Shown here piece by piece: positions 1 to 7,755 of a stretch of 64,000 bases of DNA; the first letter of the stretch is position 1, and each line of letters begins with the position of its first letter. The notes under the pieces were generated by a model, which saw nothing but the letters and a program-made list of their open reading frames with translations, searched no databases and had not been told where the DNA came from. The stretch comes from an uncultured Oscillospiraceae bacterium. GTDB taxonomy: Bacteria; Bacillota; Clostridia; Oscillospirales; Acutalibacteraceae. The position numbers and the translations under genes are program-made. The stretch is from positions 6,015-70,014 of the forward strand of contig UQBX01000009.1 in NCBI GenBank assembly GCA_900539425.1, in the 5' to 3' direction.

Positions 1-531
1 ACGTTTATAGTTGTAGGCACAATATTTTATTTTCTTTCTGCATTGTTTATAGTTATTGCATTCTTTATGAATATCATAAAATGTAAAAAGCCAAAGACAA
101 AATCCGCAATCACTTTTGATGTTATCACAATAGCGTTTTCAGTTGTGGCTGTTTCTCTCTTCTCAGCGGCTGCGTCAGTTGGCGCTGATGCCAAGGCTTT
201 TTCGGTAGGAGAATTTGCGGCATATGATATAAGCGGCGGATTTTTCTGGGGATATATTATTGCTGTTGTTTTGTTTGTTGTAGCGCTTTCTATAAATACT
301 GCTGTTGTTATAGCACCTGCAAAGAGTGATGAAACACTCGAGCAGGAGCGCCTTGAAAAAGTTGCGGCTAAGGAAGCTAAAGAACGTGAAAATGAGCTGA
401 AGAAAGCTCTTGAGCGCGAAGAGGCTGCCAAGGCACATGAGGAAGAACAGAAACGTATAGTTGAAGAAGCTAAACGTAAAGTAGCTGAAAAGAAAGCGAA
501 AGACGAAGCTAAAAAGAAGAAGAAAAAATAA
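1..531 (+). CDS. membrane protein with charged coiled-coil tail (5' partial)
   Basis: The reading frame is open from the first base of the window, so the true start lies upstream; a TTG at 43 is probably internal. Three hydrophobic segments are visible: one around bases 1-75, one over residues such as ITIAFSVVAVSLFSAAASVG, and one at GYIIAVVLFVVALSINTAVV. They are followed by about 60 residues of Glu/Lys/Ala-rich, helix-forming sequence ending in a run of lysines. The tail looks like a cytoplasmic coiled coil that could bind nucleic acid or other polyanions. I do not recognise the family and assign no function. A strong terminator follows directly. Confidence 0.6.
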   Translation, partial: TFIVVGTIFYFLSALFIVIAFFMNIIKCKKPKTKSAITFDVITIAFSVVAVSLFSAAASVGADAKAFSVGEFAAYDISGGFFWGYIIAVVLFVVALSINTAVVIAPAKSDETLEQERLEKVAAKEAKERENELKKALEREEAAKAHEEEQKRIVEEAKRKVAEKKAKDEAKKKKKK

Positions 532-540
532 AAAGAATAA

Positions 541-567
541 GGCGCCGTTATTACGGCGCTTTTTTTC
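541..567 (+). terminator. rho-independent terminator
   Basis: A GCGCCGT/ACGGCGC stem with a short loop is followed by seven T's. It lies 10 bases after the stop of the first gene. Confidence 0.85.
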
Positions 568-568
568 G

Positions 569-597
569 TTGATTTAATATTGTGAAAATGTTATACT
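569..597 (+). promoter_or_regulatory. sigma-A type promoter for the oxidoreductase gene
   Basis: TTGATT (569-574) and TATACT (592-597) are separated by 17 bases. The predicted transcript start is near 604, which leaves too little room for a ribosome site before the GTG codons at 615 and 618. Confidence 0.55.
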
Positions 598-638
598 TTT
601 TTTATTAGTAGAAAGTGGTGATTGTTATTTCTTACGAT

Positions 639-2696
639 ATGCTTTTCAGTCCTATGAAGATAGGAAATGTAGAAATCAAAAACAGAGTTGTTATGGCACC
701 GATGCTGATGGGTTTCGGTACATTCAGCGGCGATGCTACTGAGCAGATGATAAATTATTATGAAGAGCGTGCAAAGGGCGGCACCGGTCTTATAATCACT
801 GAGATTACCAGGGTAAATGACCTTACAGGTGCTTCCTCTTTCGGTCAGCTTTCAGCTTCAAAGGACAGAAATATTCCGTCTATCTCAAAGCTTGCTGAAA
901 GAATACATAAACACGGCGCAAAGCTTTTTGTTGAGCTTCATCATCCGGGCAGGCAAAATGTTAATCTTATGATAAATACAGTGCCTATATCTTATGCAAT
1001 GGATAAGATAATGCCCGGCAATTCATATTCAAAACTTCTTTACGGAAGTATTGTTCCTCTCGGCAAAAAAATGGTGGAAAAAGATATGTTTTTCAAAACC
1101 GTTGCGCCAAGCAAGTGCGAAAGAAGTAAATTTTCCGAAAGCTCAAATAAAGCTCTTACTGAAAAGCAGATAAAAAAAATAATCTCCCAGTTCGGTGATG
1201 CCGCTCTGAGAGTAAAGAAAGCGGGCTGTGACGGCGTTGAATTACACGCAAGCCACGGTTATCTCATTCAGCAGTTTTTGTCTCCTGTAACAAATCGCAG
1301 AACAGATAAATACGGCGGATCTCTTGAAAACAGAATGAGATTTTTAAATGAAATAATTGATGATGTCCGCTCAAAATGCGGTAAGGATTTTCCTATAATT
1401 GTAAGGCTTACCGTTGATGAGATGTATGACCGTATCGGTCAGAAGGGCAAGGGCTACGGGCTTGATGAGGGGCTTAAAATGGCTCAGATGCTTGATAAAA
1501 AAGGTATAGATGCAATAGATGTATCTTCTGCTGCCTATGACACGTTCAATTATTGGCTTGAGCCTACCACTTTTGAATGCGGCTGGCGAAAAAACCTTGC
1601 CGCAGAAGTTAAAAAAGTCGTAAATATTCCTGTTATCGCGGCAAATCTTATAAGATCACCTAAACAGGCTGAGAAACAGCTTGAAGACGGTATACAGGAT
1701 TTCGTTTCTCTCGGAAGACCACATATAGCTGATCCTCACTGGGTAGAAAAAGTTCAGAACGGCAAAGAAGATCAGGTGAAAAGATGTATTTGCTGTCTTT
1801 ATTGCTTTGAAAGTATGATGAACGGAGCTTATGAAGGTACTCACGGTAATTGCTCTGTAAATCCGCTTGTCGGAAGAGAAAATGAAACGCTTGAAAAGAA
1901 CGGAAACGGCAAAAAAGTTCTTGTTATTGGTGCCGGTGTTGCAGGACTTTGTGCAGCTGAGCTTCTTGCAGACCGCGGCTTCAGTGTAACCGTGCTTGAA
2001 AAAGCGGATCGTGCAGGCGGGCAGATCAATCTTGCCGATAAACCTCCGCATAAAGCAAAACTTCATTGGTGTATTGATGATCTTGTAGCTAACTGCCATG
2101 CAAGAGGCGTTGAAATAAAATACGGTGTAAACGCCGATAAAAACATTGTTGATTCTTATAATCCTGAGCATATAATTGTAGCAACGGGCGCCACTGCCGT
2201 TCATCCGAAAGCGTTTTCAGGTGAAAATGTTGTTACGGTTGCTGACGTTCTTGACGGATCAGTTAAATTCAGCGGCAAAAAAATCTGCGTAATAGGTTCC
2301 GGAATGACGGGACTTGAAACATCCGAACTTCTTATTGAACAGGGAAATAAAATTTCTGTTGTAGAAATGGCAGATAAAATAGCGCCCGGTGCATGGTTCC
2401 AGCAGCTTGATGATGCCATGCCTAAGCTTGAGGCAGCAGAAACAGAATTTTATACCTCAACCAAGCTTGTTGATATACTTCCGAGGGGAATAGCTGTTGA
2501 GGATGTTAAAACGGGCAAGAAATATAATATCGAATGTGATGCCGTAGTACTTTCTATGGGCGTAAGACCCGATAATTCACTTTATAATGAACTTAAAGGT
2601 TCATATAATAATGTATATGCAATAGGCGATTGCGAAAAATCAGGCAGAATATTCAATGCCACTCAGGCTGCATATAATTTAGCAAAAACTATATAG
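639..2696 (+). CDS. old yellow enzyme family NADH:flavin oxidoreductase (2,4-dienoyl-CoA reductase type)
   Basis: The N-terminal half is an FMN-binding TIM barrel of the OYE family (LFSPMKIGNVEIKNRVVMAPM, the HASHGYLIQQFLSP loop, RTDKYGGSLENR). A CxxCxxC...C cluster (CICCLYC, then a Cys about 15 residues on) would hold a 4Fe-4S centre, as in trimethylamine dehydrogenase and FadH. The C-terminal half has two dinucleotide-binding folds (VIGAGVAGLCAAELL and VIGSGMTGLETSELL) for FAD and NAD(P)H. Electrons would pass from NAD(P)H through FAD and Fe-S to FMN and an unsaturated substrate; the substrate cannot be read from sequence. The start is uncertain: GTG at 615 or 618 is in frame, but ATG 639 fits the family N-terminus and the predicted promoter better. 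Confidence 0.88.
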   Translation: MLFSPMKIGNVEIKNRVVMAPMLMGFGTFSGDATEQMINYYEERAKGGTGLIITEITRVNDLTGASSFGQLSASKDRNIPSISKLAERIHKHGAKLFVELHHPGRQNVNLMINTVPISYAMDKIMPGNSYSKLLYGSIVPLGKKMVEKDMFFKTVAPSKCERSKFSESSNKALTEKQIKKIISQFGDAALRVKKAGCDGVELHASHGYLIQQFLSPVTNRRTDKYGGSLENRMRFLNEIIDDVRSKCGKDFPIIVRLTVDEMYDRIGQKGKGYGLDEGLKMAQMLDKKGIDAIDVSSAAYDTFNYWLEPTTFECGWRKNLAAEVKKVVNIPVIAANLIRSPKQAEKQLEDGIQDFVSLGRPHIADPHWVEKVQNGKEDQVKRCICCLYCFESMMNGAYEGTHGNCSVNPLVGRENETLEKNGNGKKVLVIGAGVAGLCAAELLADRGFSVTVLEKADRAGGQINLADKPPHKAKLHWCIDDLVANCHARGVEIKYGVNADKNIVDSYNPEHIIVATGATAVHPKAFSGENVVTVADVLDGSVKFSGKKICVIGSGMTGLETSELLIEQGNKISVVEMADKIAPGAWFQQLDDAMPKLEAAETEFYTSTKLVDILPRGIAVEDVKTGKKYNIECDAVVLSMGVRPDNSLYNELKGSYNNVYAIGDCEKSGRIFNATQAAYNLAKTI

Positions 2697-2705
2697 GAGT
2701 TATTT

Positions 2706-3587
2706 ATGGAAAGCAATAACAATACAGAAATAAGCAATAAACAGGCGAAACAGCGTAACGGAGCCGCGGAAATCATAATGAGGCTGATTCACGGCGCAAT
2801 TATAGGATTGGGTGCTGTTTTGCCGGGAATATCAGGCGGAGTGCTTTGCGTTGTATTCGGCGTTTATAAACCTATAATGGAATTGCTGTCACATCCGTTT
2901 AAGGCTATCAAAAAGTATGCTAAACTGCTGATACCGATTGTTATAGGCATTGGTATAGGATTCCTTGCTATATCTAAGCTGCTTGGATTTTTGCTTACAA
3001 AATATCCCGATCCTTCAGTGTGCTTGTTTGTTGGTCTTATAGCAGGTATGATGCCTTCTCTTTTCAGGGAAGCCGGCGAGAAAGGAAGAAGCAAAGGTTC
3101 GTTCATATCAATGGCAATATGCTTTGCGGTAGTTTTAGCATTGTTATTGGGTCTGAATGCTGTTCATGTAACCATAGTACCTAATTTCTGGTGGTATTTG
3201 TTCTGCGGCTTTTGCATTGCTTTAAGCGTTATCGCTCCGGGTATGAGTTTTTCAACTCTGTTAATGCCTTTGGGGCTGTATACGCCGCTTGTTGACGGCA
3301 TCGGAAATCTTGACTTCAAGGTTATACTTCCTGCGGGAATTGGTGCTCTTTTGACTGTTATACTTCTTGCAAAAGCTGTTGACAGTCTTATGAATAAGCA
3401 TTACAGCGTTGTTTTCCATGGAATAATCGGCATAGTTGTTGCGGCAACCGTAGTTATCATTCCGTTTCAGAGCTTTGCTGCAGGAGTTAAAGAAGCTGTT
3501 ATTAATGTTATCTGTATCGCCGCAGGCGTTGCAATAGCGCTTATTCTTGATAAGTTTAACAGTAAAGTAAAAGTTCCTGAGAACTAA
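2706..3587 (+). CDS. DUF368 membrane protein (PopT-type polyprenyl-phosphate translocase)
   Basis: A 293-residue polytopic membrane protein with about eight hydrophobic segments. Its N-terminus carries the DUF368 hallmark GAVLPGISGGV, and a related motif, IAPGMSFSTLLMPLGLY, recurs in the second half, showing the family's internal repeat. DUF368 proteins (PopT) have been described as translocases that return undecaprenyl phosphate to the inner leaflet for cell-wall synthesis. Assigning that role here is by family only. ATG 2706 has a clear AGGAG site and lies 9 bases after the oxidoreductase stop, so the two are co-transcribed. A terminator follows. Confidence 0.85.
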   Translation: MESNNNTEISNKQAKQRNGAAEIIMRLIHGAIIGLGAVLPGISGGVLCVVFGVYKPIMELLSHPFKAIKKYAKLLIPIVIGIGIGFLAISKLLGFLLTKYPDPSVCLFVGLIAGMMPSLFREAGEKGRSKGSFISMAICFAVVLALLLGLNAVHVTIVPNFWWYLFCGFCIALSVIAPGMSFSTLLMPLGLYTPLVDGIGNLDFKVILPAGIGALLTVILLAKAVDSLMNKHYSVVFHGIIGIVVAATVVIIPFQSFAAGVKEAVINVICIAAGVAIALILDKFNSKVKVPEN

Positions 3588-3596
3588 ATTGATTTT

Positions 3597-3621
3597 GCCC
3601 CCGTATATCGGGGGCTTTTTA
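3597..3621 (+). terminator. rho-independent terminator
   Basis: A GCCCCCG/CGGGGGC stem is followed by five T's, directly after the DUF368 gene and just upstream of the copper promoter. Confidence 0.88.
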
Positions 3622-3628
3622 TTTTGTG

Positions 3629-3657
3629 TTGACAAAAATATGATGCGGATATATAAT
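3629..3657 (+). promoter_or_regulatory. consensus sigma-A promoter of the csoR-copA operon
   Basis: TTGACA (3629-3634) and TATAAT (3652-3657) are separated by exactly 17 bases, a perfect consensus. It needs a strong repressor to be off, which fits the CsoR operator immediately downstream. Confidence 0.85.
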
Positions 3658-3660
3658 AAA

Positions 3661-3679
3661 TATACCCCATGAGGGTATA
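3661..3679 (+). promoter_or_regulatory. CsoR-type operator
   Basis: A perfect inverted repeat, TATACCC-N5-GGGTATA, begins 3 bases after the -10 box and covers the expected transcript start. Its arms match the ATACCC...GGGTAT operators known for copper-sensing CsoR in Bacillus copZA. The likely regulator is the CsoR protein encoded next, so this would be an autoregulated copper switch. Confidence 0.8.
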
Positions 3680-3690
3680 TGGAGGTAAAT

Positions 3691-3990
3691 ATGGAAGATT
3701 GTAAATGTACGCATAAAACAAAAGAACGGGATGCGGTAGAATACAAATCGCTTATGAACCGTTTAAACAGAATTGAAGGTCAGATTCGCGGTATTAAAAA
3801 AATGGTTGAGAACAATGCTTACTGTACTGATATTATTACTCAGGCTGCAGCGGCTTCTTCTGCTCTTAACTCTTTTAACAGGGAACTGCTTTCAAATCAT
3901 ATCAGAACCTGTGTTGAGCAGGATATAAAAGATGGAAAGTATGAAACTGTTGACGATCTTATCTCAACTCTTCAGAAATTGCTGAAATAG
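3691..3990 (+). CDS. csoR: copper-sensing transcriptional repressor CsoR
   Basis: A small all-helical repressor of the CsoR/FrmR (DUF156) family, 99 residues. The copper ligands are present with the classical spacing: Cys45, His70, Cys74 (same 25 and 4 residue gaps as the Mycobacterium tuberculosis CsoR C-H-C set). RLNRIEGQIRGIKKM is the family signature. The N-terminus adds two more cysteines and a histidine (CKCTH), which is unusual. ATG 3691 is chosen over the in-frame ATG 3679 because GGAGG at 3681-3685 sits correctly before 3691 and overlaps codons of the longer form. It is followed after 11 bases by copA, its expected target. Confidence 0.9.
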   Translation: MEDCKCTHKTKERDAVEYKSLMNRLNRIEGQIRGIKKMVENNAYCTDIITQAAAASSALNSFNRELLSNHIRTCVEQDIKDGKYETVDDLISTLQKLLK

Positions 3991-4001
3991 GAAGTGGTTT
4001 T

Positions 4002-6503
4002 ATGGAACAGTATGATGTAACAGGCATGACCTGCGCGGCATGTTCGGCGCGTGTTGAAAAAGCCGTTTCGTCATTGGGAGATGTAGATTCTTGCTCTGTT
4101 AATCTGCTTACTAACTCTATGATTGTAGAAGGTAAGGCAACACCGCAGGAGGTTATAAGCGCTGTAGAAAAAGCCGGTTATGGAGCTTCGGTGAAAGGAA
4201 GCCGCAAAGAGGTTGCCGAAAACAATTCAGATCCTTTAAAAGATAAAGAAACTCCAAAAATGTTAAAGCGACTTGCCGCAAGCGTTGTGCTTCTTGTTCC
4301 GTTGATGTATGTTTCAATGGGCCATACAATGTGGAACTGGCCGTTACCTGGCTTTTTGAACGGAAATGCAATGGGTATTGCTTTATTTGAACTGCTTTTT
4401 ACAATAGCTGTTATGATAATAAACAGCAGATTTTTTGTAAGCGGATTTAAAGGGCTTGTGTACCGCGCTCCTAATATGGACACACTTGTGGCTCTCGGAA
4501 GCGGAGCGGCATTTGTATATAGTACGGTTGTAATGTTTATTATGAGCTATGAATTATCCGTAGGCAGAATTGATGTAGCTCATGAGTATTTGCATTCAAA
4601 TCTCTACTTTGAATCATCTGCAATGATACTTACGCTGATTACAGTAGGTAAAACGCTGGAAGCTTATTCAAAGGGCAGAACAACTGACGCTCTTAAAGGA
4701 CTTATGAAACTTGCGCCTGACAGCGCTGTTATAATAAAAGACGGAAATGAAATAAAAGTCAGCGCAAAAGATGTTTCGGTGGGAGACGTATTTGTTGTTA
4801 GAGCGGGGGAAAGTATACCTGTTGACGGAGTTGTAATTAAAGGCAGCAGTGCTGTTGATGAATCTGCGCTCACAGGTGAAAGCATACCCGTTGAAAAATC
4901 AGCAGGAGATAAAGTTTCCGCTGCAACAATAAACCGTTCAGGCTTTTTGCAGTGCCGTGCAACATCAGTAGGAGAGGATACTGCCATTTCAAAAATAATA
5001 AAAATGGTTTCAGATGCTTCTGCTACCAAAGCGCCGATTGCTAAAATAGCTGATAAGGTGTCCGGCGTTTTCGTTCCTTCTGTTATAGCCATTAGTATTG
5101 TGACTATGATTGTTTGGATAATAGTAGGAAAGGATGCGGGCTTTGTGCTTTCGCGCGGTATTTCTGTGCTTGTTATAAGTTGTCCGTGTGCACTCGGACT
5201 TGCCACGCCTGTTGCAATCATGGTAGGAAGCGGAAAAGGCGCAAAAAACGGTATACTTTTTAAAACAGCTGAAAGTCTTGAAATATGCGGCAAAACAGAA
5301 ATAGTTTGCCTGGATAAGACGGGTACTGTTACAGAGGGGCATCCATCAGTTACGGATGTTGTATGCGACGATAAGGAAAGACTTTTGAAATTTGCATATT
5401 CACTTGAGAGTAAGAGTGAGCACCCGCTTTCAAAGGCTGTAACAGATTATTGCGCTGAACAATCTGTTGAATTAATTGAATGCGATGATGCAAAGACTGT
5501 TGCCGGAAACGGAATTTACGGAACTGTGCAGGGTGAAAGCGCTTATGCAGGAAATGATAAATATATTTCTCAATTTTGTGAAATACCAAGTGAGTATGTT
5601 TTAAAAGCTAAAACTCTTTCCCAAAACGGTAAAACTCCGTTGTATTTTGCTTTCGGAAAGGAATTCCTCGGACTGATAGCAGTTGCTGACACCGTTAAAA
5701 ATACTGCTAAGAAAGCAGTAGAGGATTTGAGAAAAATGGGAATAACGCCTGTTATGATAACAGGAGATAATGAAATTACGGCAAATGCTATTGCTGAAAC
5801 GGTTGGAATTGAAAATGTGGTTGCAAAGGTTTTGCCTGAGGGTAAAGAAGAAACCGTGCGCCGTCTTTCTAAATACGGCAAAGTTGCAATGGTTGGAGAC
5901 GGTATTAATGACGCACCTGCTCTTACAAGGGCTGATACAGGAATAGCAATAGGGGCAGGTACTGATGTTGCCATAGATGCCGCTGATGTAGTTCTTATGA
6001 AAAGTGAGCCTGACGATATTCCAAAATCCATTTCACTTTCCAGAAGAGTTATTTTGAATATTAAAGAGAATCTCTTTTGGGCATTTATATATAACATTAT
6101 TGGTATACCAATTGCCGCAGGTGTTCTTGAGCCGGCTTTCGGTATAACATTAAATCCAATGATTGCAGCTGCGGCTATGAGCCTTTCAAGCTTTTGCGTT
6201 GTAATGAATGCTTTAAGGCTCAATTTTGTAAATATTAATAAACCGATTTATAAAAAATCGGAAAAAGGAGAAATTGATATGAGTATTTTTAAGAAAGAAA
6301 CTAAACCGTATATTGAAATTGAAGGTATGATGTGTGAGCACTGTGAAGCGCACGTAACACAGGCTTTAAGTGAAATCGGAGTTACCGTAAAAGCAGATCA
6401 TAACGCTAAAAAAGCTTATATTCTTGACGGTGACGCAGATGATAACAAGATTAAAACCGCTGTAGAGAGTGCAGGTTATAAATACGTAAAAACAGTACGC
6501 TGA
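4002..6503 (+). CDS. copA: copper-exporting P1B-type ATPase CopA with C-terminal HMA domain
   Basis: An inner-membrane copper pump of 833 residues. In order: N-terminal heavy-metal domain with GMTCAAC (Cys11, Cys14); membrane helices; actuator TGES loop; the metal-transport CPC motif (Cys394-Cys396); phosphorylation site DKTGT (Asp438); the HP motif SEHPLS; GDGINDAP (from Gly632). The transporter would normally end near residue 745. Here it continues into a second heavy-metal domain (MMCEHC, Cys778 and Cys781) that resembles a CopZ chaperone. Within the join lie a Shine-Dalgarno sequence and an ATG, listed separately. The gene is in the operon led by csoR and so is probably copper-induced. 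Confidence 0.92.
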   Translation: MEQYDVTGMTCAACSARVEKAVSSLGDVDSCSVNLLTNSMIVEGKATPQEVISAVEKAGYGASVKGSRKEVAENNSDPLKDKETPKMLKRLAASVVLLVPLMYVSMGHTMWNWPLPGFLNGNAMGIALFELLFTIAVMIINSRFFVSGFKGLVYRAPNMDTLVALGSGAAFVYSTVVMFIMSYELSVGRIDVAHEYLHSNLYFESSAMILTLITVGKTLEAYSKGRTTDALKGLMKLAPDSAVIIKDGNEIKVSAKDVSVGDVFVVRAGESIPVDGVVIKGSSAVDESALTGESIPVEKSAGDKVSAATINRSGFLQCRATSVGEDTAISKIIKMVSDASATKAPIAKIADKVSGVFVPSVIAISIVTMIVWIIVGKDAGFVLSRGISVLVISCPCALGLATPVAIMVGSGKGAKNGILFKTAESLEICGKTEIVCLDKTGTVTEGHPSVTDVVCDDKERLLKFAYSLESKSEHPLSKAVTDYCAEQSVELIECDDAKTVAGNGIYGTVQGESAYAGNDKYISQFCEIPSEYVLKAKTLSQNGKTPLYFAFGKEFLGLIAVADTVKNTAKKAVEDLRKMGITPVMITGDNEITANAIAETVGIENVVAKVLPEGKEETVRRLSKYGKVAMVGDGINDAPALTRADTGIAIGAGTDVAIDAADVVLMKSEPDDIPKSISLSRRVILNIKENLFWAFIYNIIGIPIAAGVLEPAFGITLNPMIAAAAMSLSSFCVVMNALRLNFVNINKPIYKKSEKGEIDMSIFKKETKPYIEIEGMMCEHCEAHVTQALSEIGVTVKADHNAKKAYILDGDADDNKIKTAVESAGYKYVKTVR
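6243..6261 (+). promoter_or_regulatory. hairpin inside copA, just before an internal ribosome site
   Basis: CCGATTT/AAATCGG forms a 7-bp stem with a 5-base loop, ending 3 bases before AAGGAG at 6265-6270. It lies in the linker between the ATPase body and the C-terminal metal domain. It may be the remains of an old intergenic region, or it may affect internal initiation. Confidence 0.4.
6279..6503 (+). CDS. possible separate CopZ-like copper chaperone from an internal start of copA
   Basis: In the same frame as copA, ATG 6279 follows an AAGGAG (6265-6270) at an ideal 8-base spacing. It would give a 74-residue protein consisting only of the heavy-metal-associated fold with MMCEHCEAHV (Cys19, Cys22), the size of a CopZ chaperone. 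No ribosome site is needed there if only the fusion is made. Either the site is used to make free chaperone as well, or it is a leftover from copA and copZ genes that fused when the copA stop was lost. Production of the short form is inference. Confidence 0.45.
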   Translation: MSIFKKETKPYIEIEGMMCEHCEAHVTQALSEIGVTVKADHNAKKAYILDGDADDNKIKTAVESAGYKYVKTVR

Positions 6504-6515
6504 TATTTAAGCACG

Positions 6516-6549
6516 AAAAAAGGCTGAAGCATTTGCTTCAGCCTTTTTA
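6516..6549. terminator. bidirectional terminator between copA and the M24 peptidase
   Basis: AAAAGGCTGAAGC and GCTTCAGCCTTTTT form a 9-bp GC-containing stem with A's before and T's after, so it can serve both converging genes. Confidence 0.88.
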
Positions 6550-6571
6550 TATCATGAATGATCAATATATA

Positions 6572-7639
6572 TTATATTATTGTTAGCTCTTTAGGGAATG
6601 TTGATATATCTTCGTTTCCGCTTTCGGTAACAAGACACACATCCTCTATCCTTATACCGAATTTATCGGGAATGTAAATTCCGGGTTCAACTGATGTTAT
6701 ATTCCCGGGCATAAATACGTCTTTGCTTCTGGGAGATGCATTGTACCCTTCATGTATTTCAAGGCCTACACCGTGTCCGAGTGAATGCCTGAAATATTTT
6801 CCCATATTCTTTTTCTCAAGAACATCGTACGCGGCTTTGTAGACGTCGGCACATGCAGTATTCGGTTTCAGCGCTTTTATTCCTGCAAGCTGTGCTTTAA
6901 GAACAAGGTTATACATTTCTTTCATTTCATCATCAGCGCCTGATACAGCAAAAGTTCTTGTCATATCAGAATGATAACCGTTGTATGTTGCGCCGAAATC
7001 AATAAGCACAAAATCTTTTTTCTTTATAACATTGTCAGACGGCACGCCGTGAGGCAAAGATGTATGTGCGCCTGTTAGCAAAATTGTGTCAAAAGAAACT
7101 CCGTCAGAGCCGTTTTTGAGCATTATATAATCAAAATAAGCCTGAAGCTCTTTTTCGGTTTTGCCAGGTTTAATATGATTTAAAAGTTCAGCCAGGCTCT
7201 TTTCCGCAATCTCGTTTGCCTTTTTCATGTATTGAATTTCTTCTGGCTCCTTAACATTCCTGATTTCCATAAGAGCGGTGCCTATACCCGTAAATTCACA
7301 GCCTGTAGCATCTTTATATGCAGAATATGTTTTTAGAGAAATGGTTTCATCTTCGAAAGCTATCTTTTTTACATTTGCTTTTTTGCATATTTCGGCTATG
7401 TATTCTTTAAATGAAACTGCAGGCTCACATACAGTAAGTCCTGTTTTCTTTGCGTGGTTCTGTGCTGTTTCAGTGTATCTTGAATCAACAATGTGATAAG
7501 CCGTTCCGTCTTTAAGAATAAATATTATACCCTCACTCGGTGAAAAGCCGCAAAAGTAATGCATATTGCTTTCATTAAAAAGAATAAGTGCGTCTGCATC
7601 TGCTTTGTTTATAAGATTAACTGCTTTTTCTATTCTCAT
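6572..7639 (-). CDS. M24 family metallopeptidase (Xaa-Pro aminopeptidase type)
   Basis: A cytosolic 'pita-bread' peptidase of 355 residues that would remove N-terminal residues before proline. An N-terminal creatinase-like domain is followed by the catalytic domain, whose metal ligands are visible: two Asp in IDFGATYNGYHSDMTRTF, His in HSLGHGVGLEIHEGY, and Glu in SVEPGIY and GIRIEDV. The start at 7639 (MRIEKAV) is chosen over one at 7684, because GGGTGAT precedes it and the longer form would run over the minus-strand promoter. It is transcribed alone, divergent from the arabinofuranosidase. Confidence 0.88.
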   Translation of the reverse strand: MRIEKAVNLINKADADALILFNESNMHYFCGFSPSEGIIFILKDGTAYHIVDSRYTETAQNHAKKTGLTVCEPAVSFKEYIAEICKKANVKKIAFEDETISLKTYSAYKDATGCEFTGIGTALMEIRNVKEPEEIQYMKKANEIAEKSLAELLNHIKPGKTEKELQAYFDYIMLKNGSDGVSFDTILLTGAHTSLPHGVPSDNVIKKKDFVLIDFGATYNGYHSDMTRTFAVSGADDEMKEMYNLVLKAQLAGIKALKPNTACADVYKAAYDVLEKKNMGKYFRHSLGHGVGLEIHEGYNASPRSKDVFMPGNITSVEPGIYIPDKFGIRIEDVCLVTESGNEDISTFPKELTII

Positions 7640-7655
7640 TTGTATCACCCAAAAT

Positions 7656-7684
7656 ATTGTAAAATAAATTGCCGACCGTGTCAA
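7656..7684 (-). promoter_or_regulatory. promoter of the M24 peptidase gene
   Basis: On the minus strand TTGACA (7684-7679) and TACAAT (7661-7656) are 17 bases apart. The predicted transcript start is close to 7649, giving a very short leader. Confidence 0.7.
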
Positions 7685-7691
7685 TTTATTA

Positions 7692-7720
7692 TTGACTTTA
7701 AATATTTGTTATGGTAACTT
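7692..7720 (+). promoter_or_regulatory. possible promoter of the GH51 operon
   Basis: TTGACT (7692-7697) is followed after 17 bases by TAACTT, a weak -10 element. A weak core could mean activator control, but no binding site is recognised. Confidence 0.35.
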
Positions 7721-7755
7721 TATTTTAATGTTTTTAATACAGGAAGGTTAGTGCT

